Source of the DNA: Sphingobium sp. JS3065
GTDB taxonomy: Bacteria; Pseudomonadota; Alphaproteobacteria; Sphingomonadales; Sphingomonadaceae
NCBI RefSeq assembly: GCF_026427355.1
Contig: NZ_CP102665.1
Span: 742,501 to 806,500 of the forward strand
Length of the DNA: 64,000 bases
Direction of reading: 5' to 3'
Below are positions 46,280 to 54,010 of this stretch, in pieces. Numbering within the stretch: the first letter of the stretch is position 1; each line of letters starts with the position of its first letter. The notes under the pieces were generated by a model. The model worked only from the letters and a program-made list of their open reading frames with translations. It did not search any database and was not told where the DNA came from. The translations under genes were made by a program, and so were the position numbers.

Positions 46280-48072
46280 GGGTGTGGAGGCGCCGCCAGT
46301 TCCTGCGCAGGGGCAGTCGGGCGAGGATCGGGTCGCTCTGGCGCGATCGGTCGGCGGCTGTGGCGGCGTTGGGGGCGGTGTTGATCGGGGCGGCGGGATT
46401 CGCGCTGGATGCCGGGCTTTATTATGTGGGCGAACGCGATTTGCGGGCGGCGACCGACGCCGCCGCGCTGGCCGCCGCCATGAATCCGGCGCAGGCGGCG
46501 GCGCGGGCGCGGGACAGCCTCAGCCGCAACGGCTATGACCCGGCTATTCTCCGCTCGGTCGAATGGGGGCGTTATTGCGCCGACGCCGGGTTGAGCGCGG
46601 CGCAGCGTTTCGACGCCAGCATGACGCTTTGCCCCGGCAATGGGCGGGTGAATGCGGTGCGCATCCGCACGGGGAAGCCCGCACGGCAGTTTCTGATGCG
46701 CGTGCTGGGACCGGCCAATCCGCTGCCCGATCTTTCCGCCGGGGCCACCGCGGCGCGCATCGATGAGGCGGGGGTCGGCATCACGTCCGGCGTGCTGACC
46801 GTCACCAACGCCTTGGTGAACGGCGTCAACGACCTGCTGGGCGCTTTGCTGGGCATCACGCTGCGGCTTTCCACCGCCGATGTCGAGGCGTTGATGGCCA
46901 GCAATGTCGATGCGGGGCTGTTCTTCGACGCGCTGGCGCAGCGGGTGGGGGAAAGCGGAACCTATGCCGACCTCACCGACCGGACCGTGGGCTTGCGGGA
47001 TCTGCTCCATGCCGCCGCCAGCGCCGCCGACAATGCATCGACCGCCGCCACGCTGAACCTGGTCGCGGGGCAGGTCGGCAATGGCTATGCCGTGCCGCTG
47101 AAGGGGCTGTTTGGCCTGGGCGTATGGAAGAATATGCCGGTGGGCGGCGCGGACGGGAAACCCGCCTTGCGCGCCGGGATCAACGCCTATCAGCTTTTTT
47201 CCTTCGCGGTGCAGGCGGGCAATGGCCGGGTCGACCTGTCGAACGCCGTCGGCACCGTCGCGCCGGGCAGCAGCGTGTTGCTGGCGGCCATGGCGACCGG
47301 TCCGATGGACAGGCCGCGATTTTCCTTCGGCCCGGCGGGGGAGACCAGCGTCGCGACGTCGGCTGTGCGGCTGCAACTGGATGTCGGCATCAGGAACGTC
47401 ACATTGCTGGGCGTCCCGCTGGTGTCGGTCAACCTGCCGGTGACGATCGATATCGCGGCGGCGCAGGGCCAGGTGAGCGCCATCGACTGCCCTGATACAG
47501 CCGAGCAGGCGCGGGACATGCGCGTCACGGTTCAGGCCAGCAGCGGCCTGGTCAACGCCTATGTGGGCGCCCTGCCAGCCGGTGCGATGACGCGGCCCAT
47601 GCCCGCTCTGTCCGCCGCCGATGTGCAGCCCGTCCAGATCGTCAACGCCCTGGGCGTCCTGACCGTGGACAGCCGCGCCGTGGCGCAGCCGGTGATGGGC
47701 AATAGCGGCGCGCTGGTCTTCGGCCCCGGCGGGCAGGGCATGATCGGCCGTCCGGGATCGCCCGGCACGCCTGCCAGCATCGGCAATGGATCGCAGGTCG
47801 GGCCGTTGCTGACGTCGCTGGTCGGCAGCCTTGCCGCGTCGGATGGATTGCAGGTGCAGTTGCTGGGTCTATGCCTTCCGACCGTTTGCGAGACGACCAG
47901 GGCGCTCGCCCGGTCGCAACTGCTGAGCAGCGTCGTCAATCCCATCGCCGCGCTGGTCGGCACCACCATCGATCCGCTGGTGACAAATCTGCTCGCGGCG
48001 CTGGGCATCCAGCTTGGCCATGCGACCGTCTGGGTCACGGGCGCGCGCTGCGGGGTGCCGGTGCTCGTGTGA
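46276..48072 (+). CDS. tadG: TadG-like pilus assembly protein
   Basis: This 598-residue protein has a cytoplasmic basic start, one membrane segment (VAALGAVLIGAAGFALDAGL) and the TadG N-terminal pattern YYVGERDLRAATDAAALAAA. It is followed by a long periplasmic region without a recognisable von Willebrand A MIDAS motif. In Tad systems TadG helps anchor or regulate the pilus. The ATG overlaps the stop of the small upstream gene. Confidence 0.85.
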   Translation: MRVWRRRQFLRRGSRARIGSLWRDRSAAVAALGAVLIGAAGFALDAGLYYVGERDLRAATDAAALAAAMNPAQAAARARDSLSRNGYDPAILRSVEWGRYCADAGLSAAQRFDASMTLCPGNGRVNAVRIRTGKPARQFLMRVLGPANPLPDLSAGATAARIDEAGVGITSGVLTVTNALVNGVNDLLGALLGITLRLSTADVEALMASNVDAGLFFDALAQRVGESGTYADLTDRTVGLRDLLHAAASAADNASTAATLNLVAGQVGNGYAVPLKGLFGLGVWKNMPVGGADGKPALRAGINAYQLFSFAVQAGNGRVDLSNAVGTVAPGSSVLLAAMATGPMDRPRFSFGPAGETSVATSAVRLQLDVGIRNVTLLGVPLVSVNLPVTIDIAAAQGQVSAIDCPDTAEQARDMRVTVQASSGLVNAYVGALPAGAMTRPMPALSAADVQPVQIVNALGVLTVDSRAVAQPVMGNSGALVFGPGGQGMIGRPGSPGTPASIGNGSQVGPLLTSLVGSLAASDGLQVQLLGLCLPTVCETTRALARSQLLSSVVNPIAALVGTTIDPLVTNLLAALGIQLGHATVWVTGARCGVPVLV

Positions 48073-48145
48073 AAATCAGGCGGCGGGCGCATCCCCTCCC
48101 CGCCCGCCGCCATTCGCCATCCGGAGGGGGTAGAGGAGAATGATC

Positions 48146-48325
48146 ATGAAGAAACTGGGACGGTTGATCGCCAGGCTGAAGCGCGACCAAAGCGGCCTGA
48201 CCGCCGTGGAATATGCCGTGCTGGGCGCGGTGGTGGTGGCCGCCATCGTCGCGGTGGGCGCCAATTTTCAGACGCAACTGGGCGCGGCCTTCACGGCCAT
48301 GTTCAACAGCATCCCGCAGGGCTGA
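48146..48325 (+). CDS. flp: Flp-family type IVb pilin
   Basis: This 59-residue prepilin has a basic leader (MKKLGRLIARLKRDQSG), the Flp processing site G17 followed by LTAVEY with Glu at +5 and Tyr at +6, then a hydrophobic helix AVLGAVVVAAIVAVGANFQT. It should be cleaved by a TadV/CpaA peptidase to make the pilus subunit. The ATG at 48146 is favoured over 48140 because AGAGGAG is then seven bases away. Confidence 0.94.
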   Translation: MKKLGRLIARLKRDQSGLTAVEYAVLGAVVVAAIVAVGANFQTQLGAAFTAMFNSIPQG

Positions 48326-48331
48326 TACGCC

Positions 48332-48760
48332 ATGCCGGGGCGGGTGCGCCGCCTGGCGGCATGCAACAGGGGGCTGGCGGCGCTGGAATTCGCGCTGCTG
48401 GCGCCCGCGCTGCTGATGCTGGTCTTCGCGATCGTGCTCTATTCATTCTATTTCGCCGCGCTGATGGGCGTGCGCCAAGCCGCCGTCGAGGGCGCCCGCG
48501 CCGCCGTGGCGGGTCTTTCCGCCGCCGAGCGCGAGGCGCTGGCGCGCAGCCGGGCGCAGGCGGTGATCGACGGCTATGGCACGCTGCTGGCGGCGGGCGG
48601 CGGGCCGGTCATCGCCGCCGCGCCCGACGCGACCGGCACATTCCGGGTGCGGGTGAGCTATAATATGAGCGGCAGTCCGATGATGCGCTACGCCGCCTTC
48701 GTTCCCATGCCGTCGCCCACGGTCAGCGCCAGCATCATCGTCACCAATGGGAGCTATTGA
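48332..48760 (+). CDS. tadE: TadE-like pseudopilin
   Basis: This 142-residue protein has a TadE-like N-terminus (CNRGLAALEFALLAPALLML) with the conserved Glu of type IV-like prepilins, one membrane helix, and a C-terminal region expected in the periplasm. It starts seven bases after flp and ends directly before the peptidase-like gene. TadE proteins are minor pseudopilins needed for Flp pilus assembly. Confidence 0.88.
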   Translation: MPGRVRRLAACNRGLAALEFALLAPALLMLVFAIVLYSFYFAALMGVRQAAVEGARAAVAGLSAAEREALARSRAQAVIDGYGTLLAAGGGPVIAAAPDATGTFRVRVSYNMSGSPMMRYAAFVPMPSPTVSASIIVTNGSY

Positions 48761-49210
48761 ATGAATGGAGCGTCCTTCATCGGCAGCGCGCTGATGATCC
48801 TGCTGTTGTTGCCGGTGCTGGTCCTGCATTGGGAGGGGCGCGCGGTGGCGGATCGGCTGTACGGGCTGATCGCGCTTGGCGGCGTTGGTTTCGCGGCGAT
48901 TTTGCACGGGGTTGCGGGGATGATGCTGGCGGCGGGGATCGGCCTTGCCTGCCTGTCGCTGCTGTCGTCGGCTGTCGCCGGGATCAGCCTGCTCTGGCGG
49001 CTGAGGCTGCTGACGGGCGGGCATATCAAGCTGATCGCGGCGGGCGCGACATGGTTGAGCGCAAGCGGGGCGGTGCTGATGCTGGGGTTGGCGGCGGCGT
49101 TGTTCGTGCTGGCCGCCATGATTTTGCGTATACGCAAAACGGCCGATCCCCGGCCCGACATGGCGGGAATCGCCGCCATCGCCCTGCTGTCGGCGCAGCT
49201 TATGACATGA
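48761..49210 (+). CDS. Prepilin peptidase (TadV/CpaA, A24) homologue lacking both catalytic Asp
   Basis: This 149-residue membrane protein has four to five helices and a TadV-like layout. The place of the first catalytic Asp in the usual DLRTRRIPN motif reads LHWEGRAVADRLY (His23). The GxGDxK motif reads TGGHIKLIAAGATWLS (His88), which keeps Lys and the LIAA context but not Asp. It therefore looks like an inactive or altered family member. The assignment rests on position, topology and this motif, so an unrelated small membrane protein cannot be fully excluded. It overlaps the convergent parB-like gene by 11 bases. Confidence 0.65.
   Translation: MNGASFIGSALMILLLLPVLVLHWEGRAVADRLYGLIALGGVGFAAILHGVAGMMLAAGIGLACLSLLSSAVAGISLLWRLRLLTGGHIKLIAAGATWLSASGAVLMLGLAAALFVLAAMILRIRKTADPRPDMAGIAAIALLSAQLMT
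49122..49139. promoter_or_regulatory. Perfect 18-bp palindrome TTTTGCGTATACGCAAAA
   Basis: The site lies inside the last part of the peptidase-like gene, about 60 bases from the 3' end of the parB-like gene. It is the most symmetrical copy of a motif that recurs at 51540, at 53986 and, as half-sites, at 42462-42508 and 50211. It may bind a protein such as the ParB-family product nearby. Confidence 0.55.
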
Positions 49211-50198
49211 GCGGCGTGGCGCGCACCGCGACGATGGTTTCGCGCAGCCGCGCCAGCAATTCGTCCAGATCGGCGTCCTCCGCGATGCTGAGGTCGACCG
49301 TCAGGCCGCCGCCGCGGCTGGGTTTGGCGCGGCCGATGCGCGCGCCGCCCGCCATGATCGCGATGTCGCGGGCCTCCTCCTGCGATTGGGGCATGGCGGC
49401 TTCGCGCAGCCGGGCCAATACCGTGGCGGGCGGGATCAGGCGGTCGCCTTCGCGGGCGAGCGCCTGCTGCTGCTCCCCGATCAATTGCGCTTCGGCGATC
49501 ATCCGCCCGCGCTGTCCGGCCTGCCGCAGCAGCGGAGTCAGCAATTCGGAATAGCGCACCCGCAATTCATCCCTGGTGGCGAAGGCGTTGATCACCTCCT
49601 CCGGCAATTGCGCCAGGGCGATCAGGCGGCTCAACTGGCTGTTCGACAGGTTCAAGGCTTCGGCCATGCGCGATTGCACGCCGCCATAGAAGCGGTCGAC
49701 CGCATGCTGGTAACTGCGCGCCCGGTCCAGTTCGCTGATGTCCGCCCGCTCGCGATTTTCGATGTCGGCGAGGCGGAAGGCTTCCTCGTCCGACAGGTCC
49801 ACCACAAGGGCCGTCAGCCGCAGGTCGGTCCGCCCATTATGGTTGAGCCAGCCCACCGCGAAACGGCGGCGGCTGCCGACCAGAAGCTGATAGGGCCGGT
49901 CCGAACCGGGCGGATTGAGGCGCACCAGCACGGGGATGCGGTTGCCGCCTTCGCTGGCGATGGACTCGATCAGCGAGCGGCAGGAGTCGGCGGTCAGGCC
50001 CGGCTGGTCGCGGGGATTGCCGTCCCAGACGGAACATTCGTCCGGCTGGATCGCAATCGCCCCGCCCGGTCCCGCATCCCTGCCCGCGAAATGGGCCAGC
50101 CGTTGGTCGAGACGGCTGAGTTCATCCCGATCGGCGGGGGCTTTGGCGGCGGGTTCATAGGACAGGGTCGCCAATATGTCGCGGATGAAGCGGGCCAT
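49200..50198 (-). CDS. ParB/RepB/Spo0J-family DNA-binding protein (orphan, plasmid type)
   Basis: This protein of 332 residues has a ParB N-terminal domain (NPRDQPGLTADSCRSLIESI, then IPVLVRLN, VGSRRRFAVGWLNHNGRTDL) and the family ENRERADISELDRARSYQHA. A helix-turn-helix follows (RMAEALNLSNSQLSRLIALA). No parA lies next to it, so it is an orphan. Orphan ParB-like proteins such as VirB of Shigella can act as transcription regulators. Half-sites of the local TTTTGCG motif lie just before its start. Confidence 0.9.
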   Translation of the reverse strand: MARFIRDILATLSYEPAAKAPADRDELSRLDQRLAHFAGRDAGPGGAIAIQPDECSVWDGNPRDQPGLTADSCRSLIESIASEGGNRIPVLVRLNPPGSDRPYQLLVGSRRRFAVGWLNHNGRTDLRLTALVVDLSDEEAFRLADIENRERADISELDRARSYQHAVDRFYGGVQSRMAEALNLSNSQLSRLIALAQLPEEVINAFATRDELRVRYSELLTPLLRQAGQRGRMIAEAQLIGEQQQALAREGDRLIPPATVLARLREAAMPQSQEEARDIAIMAGGARIGRAKPSRGGGLTVDLSIAEDADLDELLARLRETIVAVRATPLMS

Positions 50199-50210
50199 GG
50201 ATCACTCCCT

Positions 50211-50233
50211 TTTTGCGTAACATGCGTGCGCAA
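50211..50233. promoter_or_regulatory. TTTTGCGTA ... TGCGCAA half-sites at the parB-like start
   Basis: TTTTGCGTA (50211-50219) and TGCGCAA (50227-50233) are inverted halves with an eight-base spacer. They lie 13-35 bases before the parB-like ATG, a position expected for autoregulation. This copy is imperfect compared with the one at 49122. Confidence 0.45.
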
Positions 50234-50295
50234 TAGCCCGATCGGCGCGGTTGTGGCGGGGAATCCGGTTCGTTTTGGAGCAATCGATTCTCCGC

Positions 50296-51480
50296 CTAGA
50301 AGCGCCGTCCGATCGTCAGCGTCGCGGCGTGGACGTGGCGGTCGGAACTATATTCGCCCGCATAGCCCAGGCGGACGGTCGTGCGGCTGTTCCACGTCGC
50401 GCTGAGGGCGGCGTTCACCAGCCCGGCGTCCCGCGCCAGCCGCGTGGGGCGCAGGGTGAAGATCGGCAGGTCGCGGGTGGCGAAGCGGGCCTCTATCCGG
50501 CTGTCGGGTCGGGCGCGCAATTCCCGCTGCCATTGCGCTTCCACCGAGGGGCGCAGGGTCCAGCCGCCTTGCGCGACATTGGCGGAGAGGCGCGCGCCCA
50601 GCGCGCCGCGCAGGGATTTGACGCGGAAGGGGGCGACTTGCAGCGCGGCAGGGCCGCCATTTTCGGTGAAGCCGCTGACATCGGCATAGCGATAATGCAG
50701 GCCGGCAAAGGGCTGGAGCCGGAACGCGCCTGCGCGCAGCATCGCGCCCGCTTCGCCGGAGGCCGCCCAGCCGTCGCCGTCGACCGGGGCCACCATCCGG
50801 CCGGTGAAGCCGGGCCAGCCGATCTGGCGGCGCAGCTTATATTCCGACAGGGTGTAGGATGCCGTCGCGTCGGCGTAGAAGCGGCCGTCGCTATAGCTGA
50901 GATAGGGGCCGATCTGGCTGTTGAACTGGCTGATGCGCGGGCGCTGCGCCGGGTCGAGCCGGGCGTCGATGCCGTCGATGCCCAGCGTCGCGCCGACGAT
51001 CAGTCCGCGCACGGGCTTCACGTCGATGGCGAAGCGGAGCGAGCGGCTGTCGCTCTCCGCTTCGGGGCGGTCGATGCGGCCCTTGTAGGTCGCCTGTTTG
51101 ACGCCGCCGGTCAGCATCATGGTGATGGTGCGGTCGCCGCTCACCGGAACATCGGCGGGGGCGTCCAGGGCGATACTGCGCCGTTCAGCGAGCCAGGAGC
51201 GGATTTCCCGGTCGGCGGCGTCCATCGACTGGATCGACAGGCGAGGCAGCAGGGAATAGCTGCGCGGCGAAAGCTGGCCCAGCGCGTCGGCGCGGGCCGC
51301 CGCCATGGGCAGGGCGTCGATGGACGCCAGCATCGCGGCGCGGTCGCTGGAGGGGGCGGTGGGGATCGCGTCCAGCATCGCGCCGACGGCGGCCTCGCCC
51401 GGCGTCGCGGCATAGGGGGCGTAGGGACCGGCGAGGGCAGGCTGGGCAGTGAGCAGCAGCAGGGCAGCAGCGCGCTTCAT
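50296..51480 (-). CDS. Outer-membrane autotransporter-type beta-barrel protein
   Basis: This protein of 394 residues has a signal peptide (MKRAAALLLLTAQPALAGPY), a short N-terminal segment and a barrel domain of about 280 residues resembling the autotransporter barrel (GDRTITMMLTGGVKQATYKG, AGAFRLQPFAGLHYRYADVS, GWTLRPSVEAQWQRELRARP), ending in TIGRRF with terminal Phe. No long passenger is present, so it may act as a stand-alone barrel. The start at 51480 is chosen for the signal peptide. It lies between the parB-like and collagen-like genes. Confidence 0.82.
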   Translation of the reverse strand: MKRAAALLLLTAQPALAGPYAPYAATPGEAAVGAMLDAIPTAPSSDRAAMLASIDALPMAAARADALGQLSPRSYSLLPRLSIQSMDAADREIRSWLAERRSIALDAPADVPVSGDRTITMMLTGGVKQATYKGRIDRPEAESDSRSLRFAIDVKPVRGLIVGATLGIDGIDARLDPAQRPRISQFNSQIGPYLSYSDGRFYADATASYTLSEYKLRRQIGWPGFTGRMVAPVDGDGWAASGEAGAMLRAGAFRLQPFAGLHYRYADVSGFTENGGPAALQVAPFRVKSLRGALGARLSANVAQGGWTLRPSVEAQWQRELRARPDSRIEARFATRDLPIFTLRPTRLARDAGLVNAALSATWNSRTTVRLGYAGEYSSDRHVHAATLTIGRRF

Positions 51481-51539
51481 CAGGCGGCGGATCGGGAGAA
51501 GACGGTTCGACAAGATGGGATTCCCCTTTGGTGGAATTT

Positions 51540-51557
51540 TTTTGCGTATGCGCAAGT
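51540..51557. promoter_or_regulatory. Palindrome copy TTTTGCGTATGCGCAAGT upstream of the barrel gene
   Basis: The core TTGCGTATGCGCAA is symmetrical except for the central pair. It lies 60 bases before the barrel-gene start and shares TTTTGCGTAT with the 49122 copy. The location is typical of an operator. Confidence 0.55.
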
Positions 51558-51682
51558 TTGAGGAGGCAGTGGGTCCACTGCCTCCTCGCCCCCGCCCTAC
51601 CCCCGGGGGCTATTTGGGGGAGAGCTTCGTCGGCGCGCGGCCCCGCCATGCATGAGGGTCATGGCGGGGCAGCGCTCCAGCG

Positions 51683-53097
51683 TCAGTTGCCGCCGATCAG
51701 CCCGCCGAGCAGGCCGGTCACGGGAGCGGTCGTCTGGCCCGATCCGGTCGCCGGTGCGAGCACGCCGTTCACAGGCCCGTGACGGGGGCAAGGGCGTTGC
51801 CGGTCCCCTCCCCCGCGCCCAGCAGGTTGTTGACCACGCCCGTGACCGGCGCGAGCGGCGATCCATTTTCCGCTCCGGGCAATGCGGGCGTCAGGCTGTT
51901 GACGGTGTCGAGCAAGGGCGCGGTGACGCTGCCGACCGCGCTGGTGACGGCGGCGACCACGGGCGCGACGGCGCTCGTCACCTGGTTGACGGCGGTTTCG
52001 GCCTGAGGCCCCAGCAGGCCGCCTGCCAGATTGCCGACAGGTTGCAGACCGGCCTCCACCCCGGCGGCCGTCGTCGGCACGGTCAGGTCGACCAGATTGC
52101 CTTGCGACAGGACGCCGACCGTCGCCAACTGTCCGGTCACCGCGCCGCCGTCCGACGGCAGCAGGTTGACGCCGACCAGCGTGGCCGCCGTGGACGGGCC
52201 GGTCAGCGCATTGCCGCCGACATTGGCGCCCACCAGCGGGCCGCCCAGCGCGGCGGAGGGATCGCCGCCGACGCCGCCCAGCACGCCCGTCAGGCCGCCG
52301 ACCGCATTTTCAACCAGCCCCGTCACGGGGGCGAGCACGCCATTCTCACCGACCAGCGGGTCGGTGACGGGCGACAGCGCGCCATTGACCGTGCCGAGCA
52401 ATGGCGCGGTGAGCTGACCGACCGTAGAGGTGACCGCCGCCACCGTGGGCGACAGGCCGTCGGTAAGCTGCGTCACCGCCTGCCCCGCCGGAGCGCCGAG
52501 CAACGTCCCGGCGAGCGTGCCTACCGGGGCCAGTCCCTGCTGAACCTGCTGGGCGGTAGTCGGCAGGTCGACCTGCGCGACCGTGCCGTCCCCCGTCAGC
52601 AGGTCGACCGTCGCCACGCTGCCGGTCGCGGGCGTTTCGCCCGGCAGCAGATTGACGCCGATCAGCGAACCGGGGCCGGTGGGACCGACCAGCGGCTGGT
52701 TGCCCACCGATGCCCCGATGATCGACCCGCCGGTCGTGGGGCTGGTGGGGCCACCGGGACCGGTAGGACCGCCAGGACCGGTGGGGCCGGATGGACCTCC
52801 TGGACCGGTGGGACCGGCAGGCCCGGTCGGACCGCTCGGACTGGTGGGACCGGTTGGGCCGCCTGGCCCCGAAGGTCCGGTGGGGCCAGTCGGGCCACCC
52901 GGACCCGTCGGGCCGGAAGGGCTGGTCGGGCCGCTGGGACCGCTTGGTCCGGAGGGACCGGACGGAGACTGGCCGCCGCCGCCCGCGCCTATGTCGAACC
53001 CGACTCCATCGGCGCAGGCGCTGAGCAAAAGAAGAGGTATCGCCGTGGCGCACAGCAGATAGCGCCTTCCCGATCGAACCGGTCCGTGACGTGGCAT
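51683..53097 (-). pseudogene. Collagen-like lipoprotein gene with a -1 frameshift near its 3' end
   Basis: The start at 53097 gives a lipoprotein signal ([16 protein letters not shown], lipobox LSAC, Cys28). Residues about 47-121 are roughly 25 Gly-Pro-Ser/Thr/Gly triplets with three Gly-to-Ser interruptions, a collagen-like stalk of the BclA type. Two tandem repeats of about 150 residues follow ([20 protein letters not shown] and [20 protein letters not shown]). Translation stops at 51769-51771 after ALAPVTGL, but the next frame continues [20 protein letters not shown] and ends at 51683. One missing base near 51772 explains this. The product may still be functional (442 residues). Confidence 0.8.
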
Positions 53098-53400
53098 TGC
53101 AAGACTCCCTGTTTCCCTGCGATCAGATCGCAACAGGTGCAAATTAAGCCGGGCAATCCCTATCGCCTCGTCAAGAAGAAACCGGTCTGGTTGAAACATA
53201 TGGCGGACGGCCAATCCGCCTTGCCGGGGCACGCAACCGGCTGTCCCGGCATGCGCAAAGCCGGTCGGAAGATCCGGAATTGCCCGATGACGCGCCGTTT
53301 TCGGGGCTTTTCAGGGGCGTCCTATCTGCAAAATACGGCGCGGGGCAAGCAAATCGCGCCGGTCGTCCATTCCACCGAAACGGTTCATTTTAAGCGGGCA
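53098..53400. other. Leader region of the collagen-like gene, with a 15-bp palindrome
   Basis: TGCGATCAGATCGCA (53118-53132) is a perfect palindrome 21-35 bases before the collagen-like start. It may be an operator or 5' leader hairpin. The remainder up to the oxygenase stop at 53401 shows no credible gene. Confidence 0.45.
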
Positions 53401-53961
53401 TCACCGCCATCTCGGCCCTTCGATCCAGCTCACCAGGCTGCGCCGCACGCCCTTCGTCACGGGCAGGACGCGATGCTGGAGGAAGGAGGGAAAGATCAGC
53501 ATGCTGCCGCGTGGCGCGAAATTCGCGCCCGGTTGCTGAAGGCCGAAAAATTCGAAGGCGCCGCCCTCATAATCTTCCGGATCGGACAGTTGCACCACCA
53601 CCGACAATTTCCGGTCATAGGGGCGGGACGATTCCAGCCAGACATCCTGGTGCCAGTCATATTTGCCCTGCGCCCGGCCATGATATTCGGTATATTGCAG
53701 GTCATAGGGTCCGGCGATGTCGATGCCGAAATTGGTGCGGTTCGACGAATGGACGAACTGCATCAGCCGGTCGGCTATATCCTTGTCGCGATGGACGTCC
53801 AGCCAACTGACGGTGGACGAGCGATAGCCATGATCCGGGCGCGCGCCCTGGGCGAAGCCGACGGTGGCGCTTTGCGGCGCATAGAGCGCGGCGCGCTTGA
53901 CGATGGCGTCGCATTCGGCCCCGGTCAGCGCCGACGGCCATACCTCCCACACATTGTTCAT
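53401..53961 (-). CDS. 2-oxoglutarate/Fe(II)-dependent oxygenase, prolyl 4-hydroxylase-like (PKHD family)
   Basis: This 186-residue cytoplasmic dioxygenase has the double-stranded beta-helix facial triad HxD...H: His104 and Asp106 in YDWHQDVW, and His163 in FLQHRVLPVTKG, with Arg173 in GVRRSLVSW for 2-oxoglutarate. The sequence RPDHGYRSSTVSWLDVHRDK is also typical of the P4H-like class. It sits between a collagen-like lipoprotein gene and a TpsB transporter gene, all minus strand. Hydroxylation of Pro in the Gly-Pro-Ser/Thr repeats is an attractive but unproven role. Confidence 0.88.
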   Translation of the reverse strand: MNNVWEVWPSALTGAECDAIVKRAALYAPQSATVGFAQGARPDHGYRSSTVSWLDVHRDKDIADRLMQFVHSSNRTNFGIDIAGPYDLQYTEYHGRAQGKYDWHQDVWLESSRPYDRKLSVVVQLSDPEDYEGGAFEFFGLQQPGANFAPRGSMLIFPSFLQHRVLPVTKGVRRSLVSWIEGPRWR

Positions 53962-53985
53962 CGTCTCAAATTCCTGCGCATCTGT

Positions 53986-54003
53986 TTTTGCGTGTTCGCA
54001 AAA
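53986..54003. promoter_or_regulatory. Palindrome copy TTTTGCGTGTTCGCAAAA upstream of the oxygenase gene
   Basis: The seven-base arms TTTTGCG and CGCAAAA are perfect around a four-base centre. The site fills the 49-base gap between the tpsB-like stop and the oxygenase start. It is the same motif as at 49122 and 51540. Confidence 0.6.
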
Positions 54004-54010
54004 GGACGGA

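Noticed and set aside
49200..50233. Chromosomal parS-type site near the parB-like gene
   Set aside because: No sequence resembling the conserved TGTTTCACGTGAAACA was found near it. The local palindrome is of a different type.
52735..52959. Short tandem repeats that could look like a CRISPR array or satellite
   Set aside because: The period is nine or multiples of it and encodes Gly-Pro-Ser/Thr triplets. No spacers of constant length and no cas genes are present.
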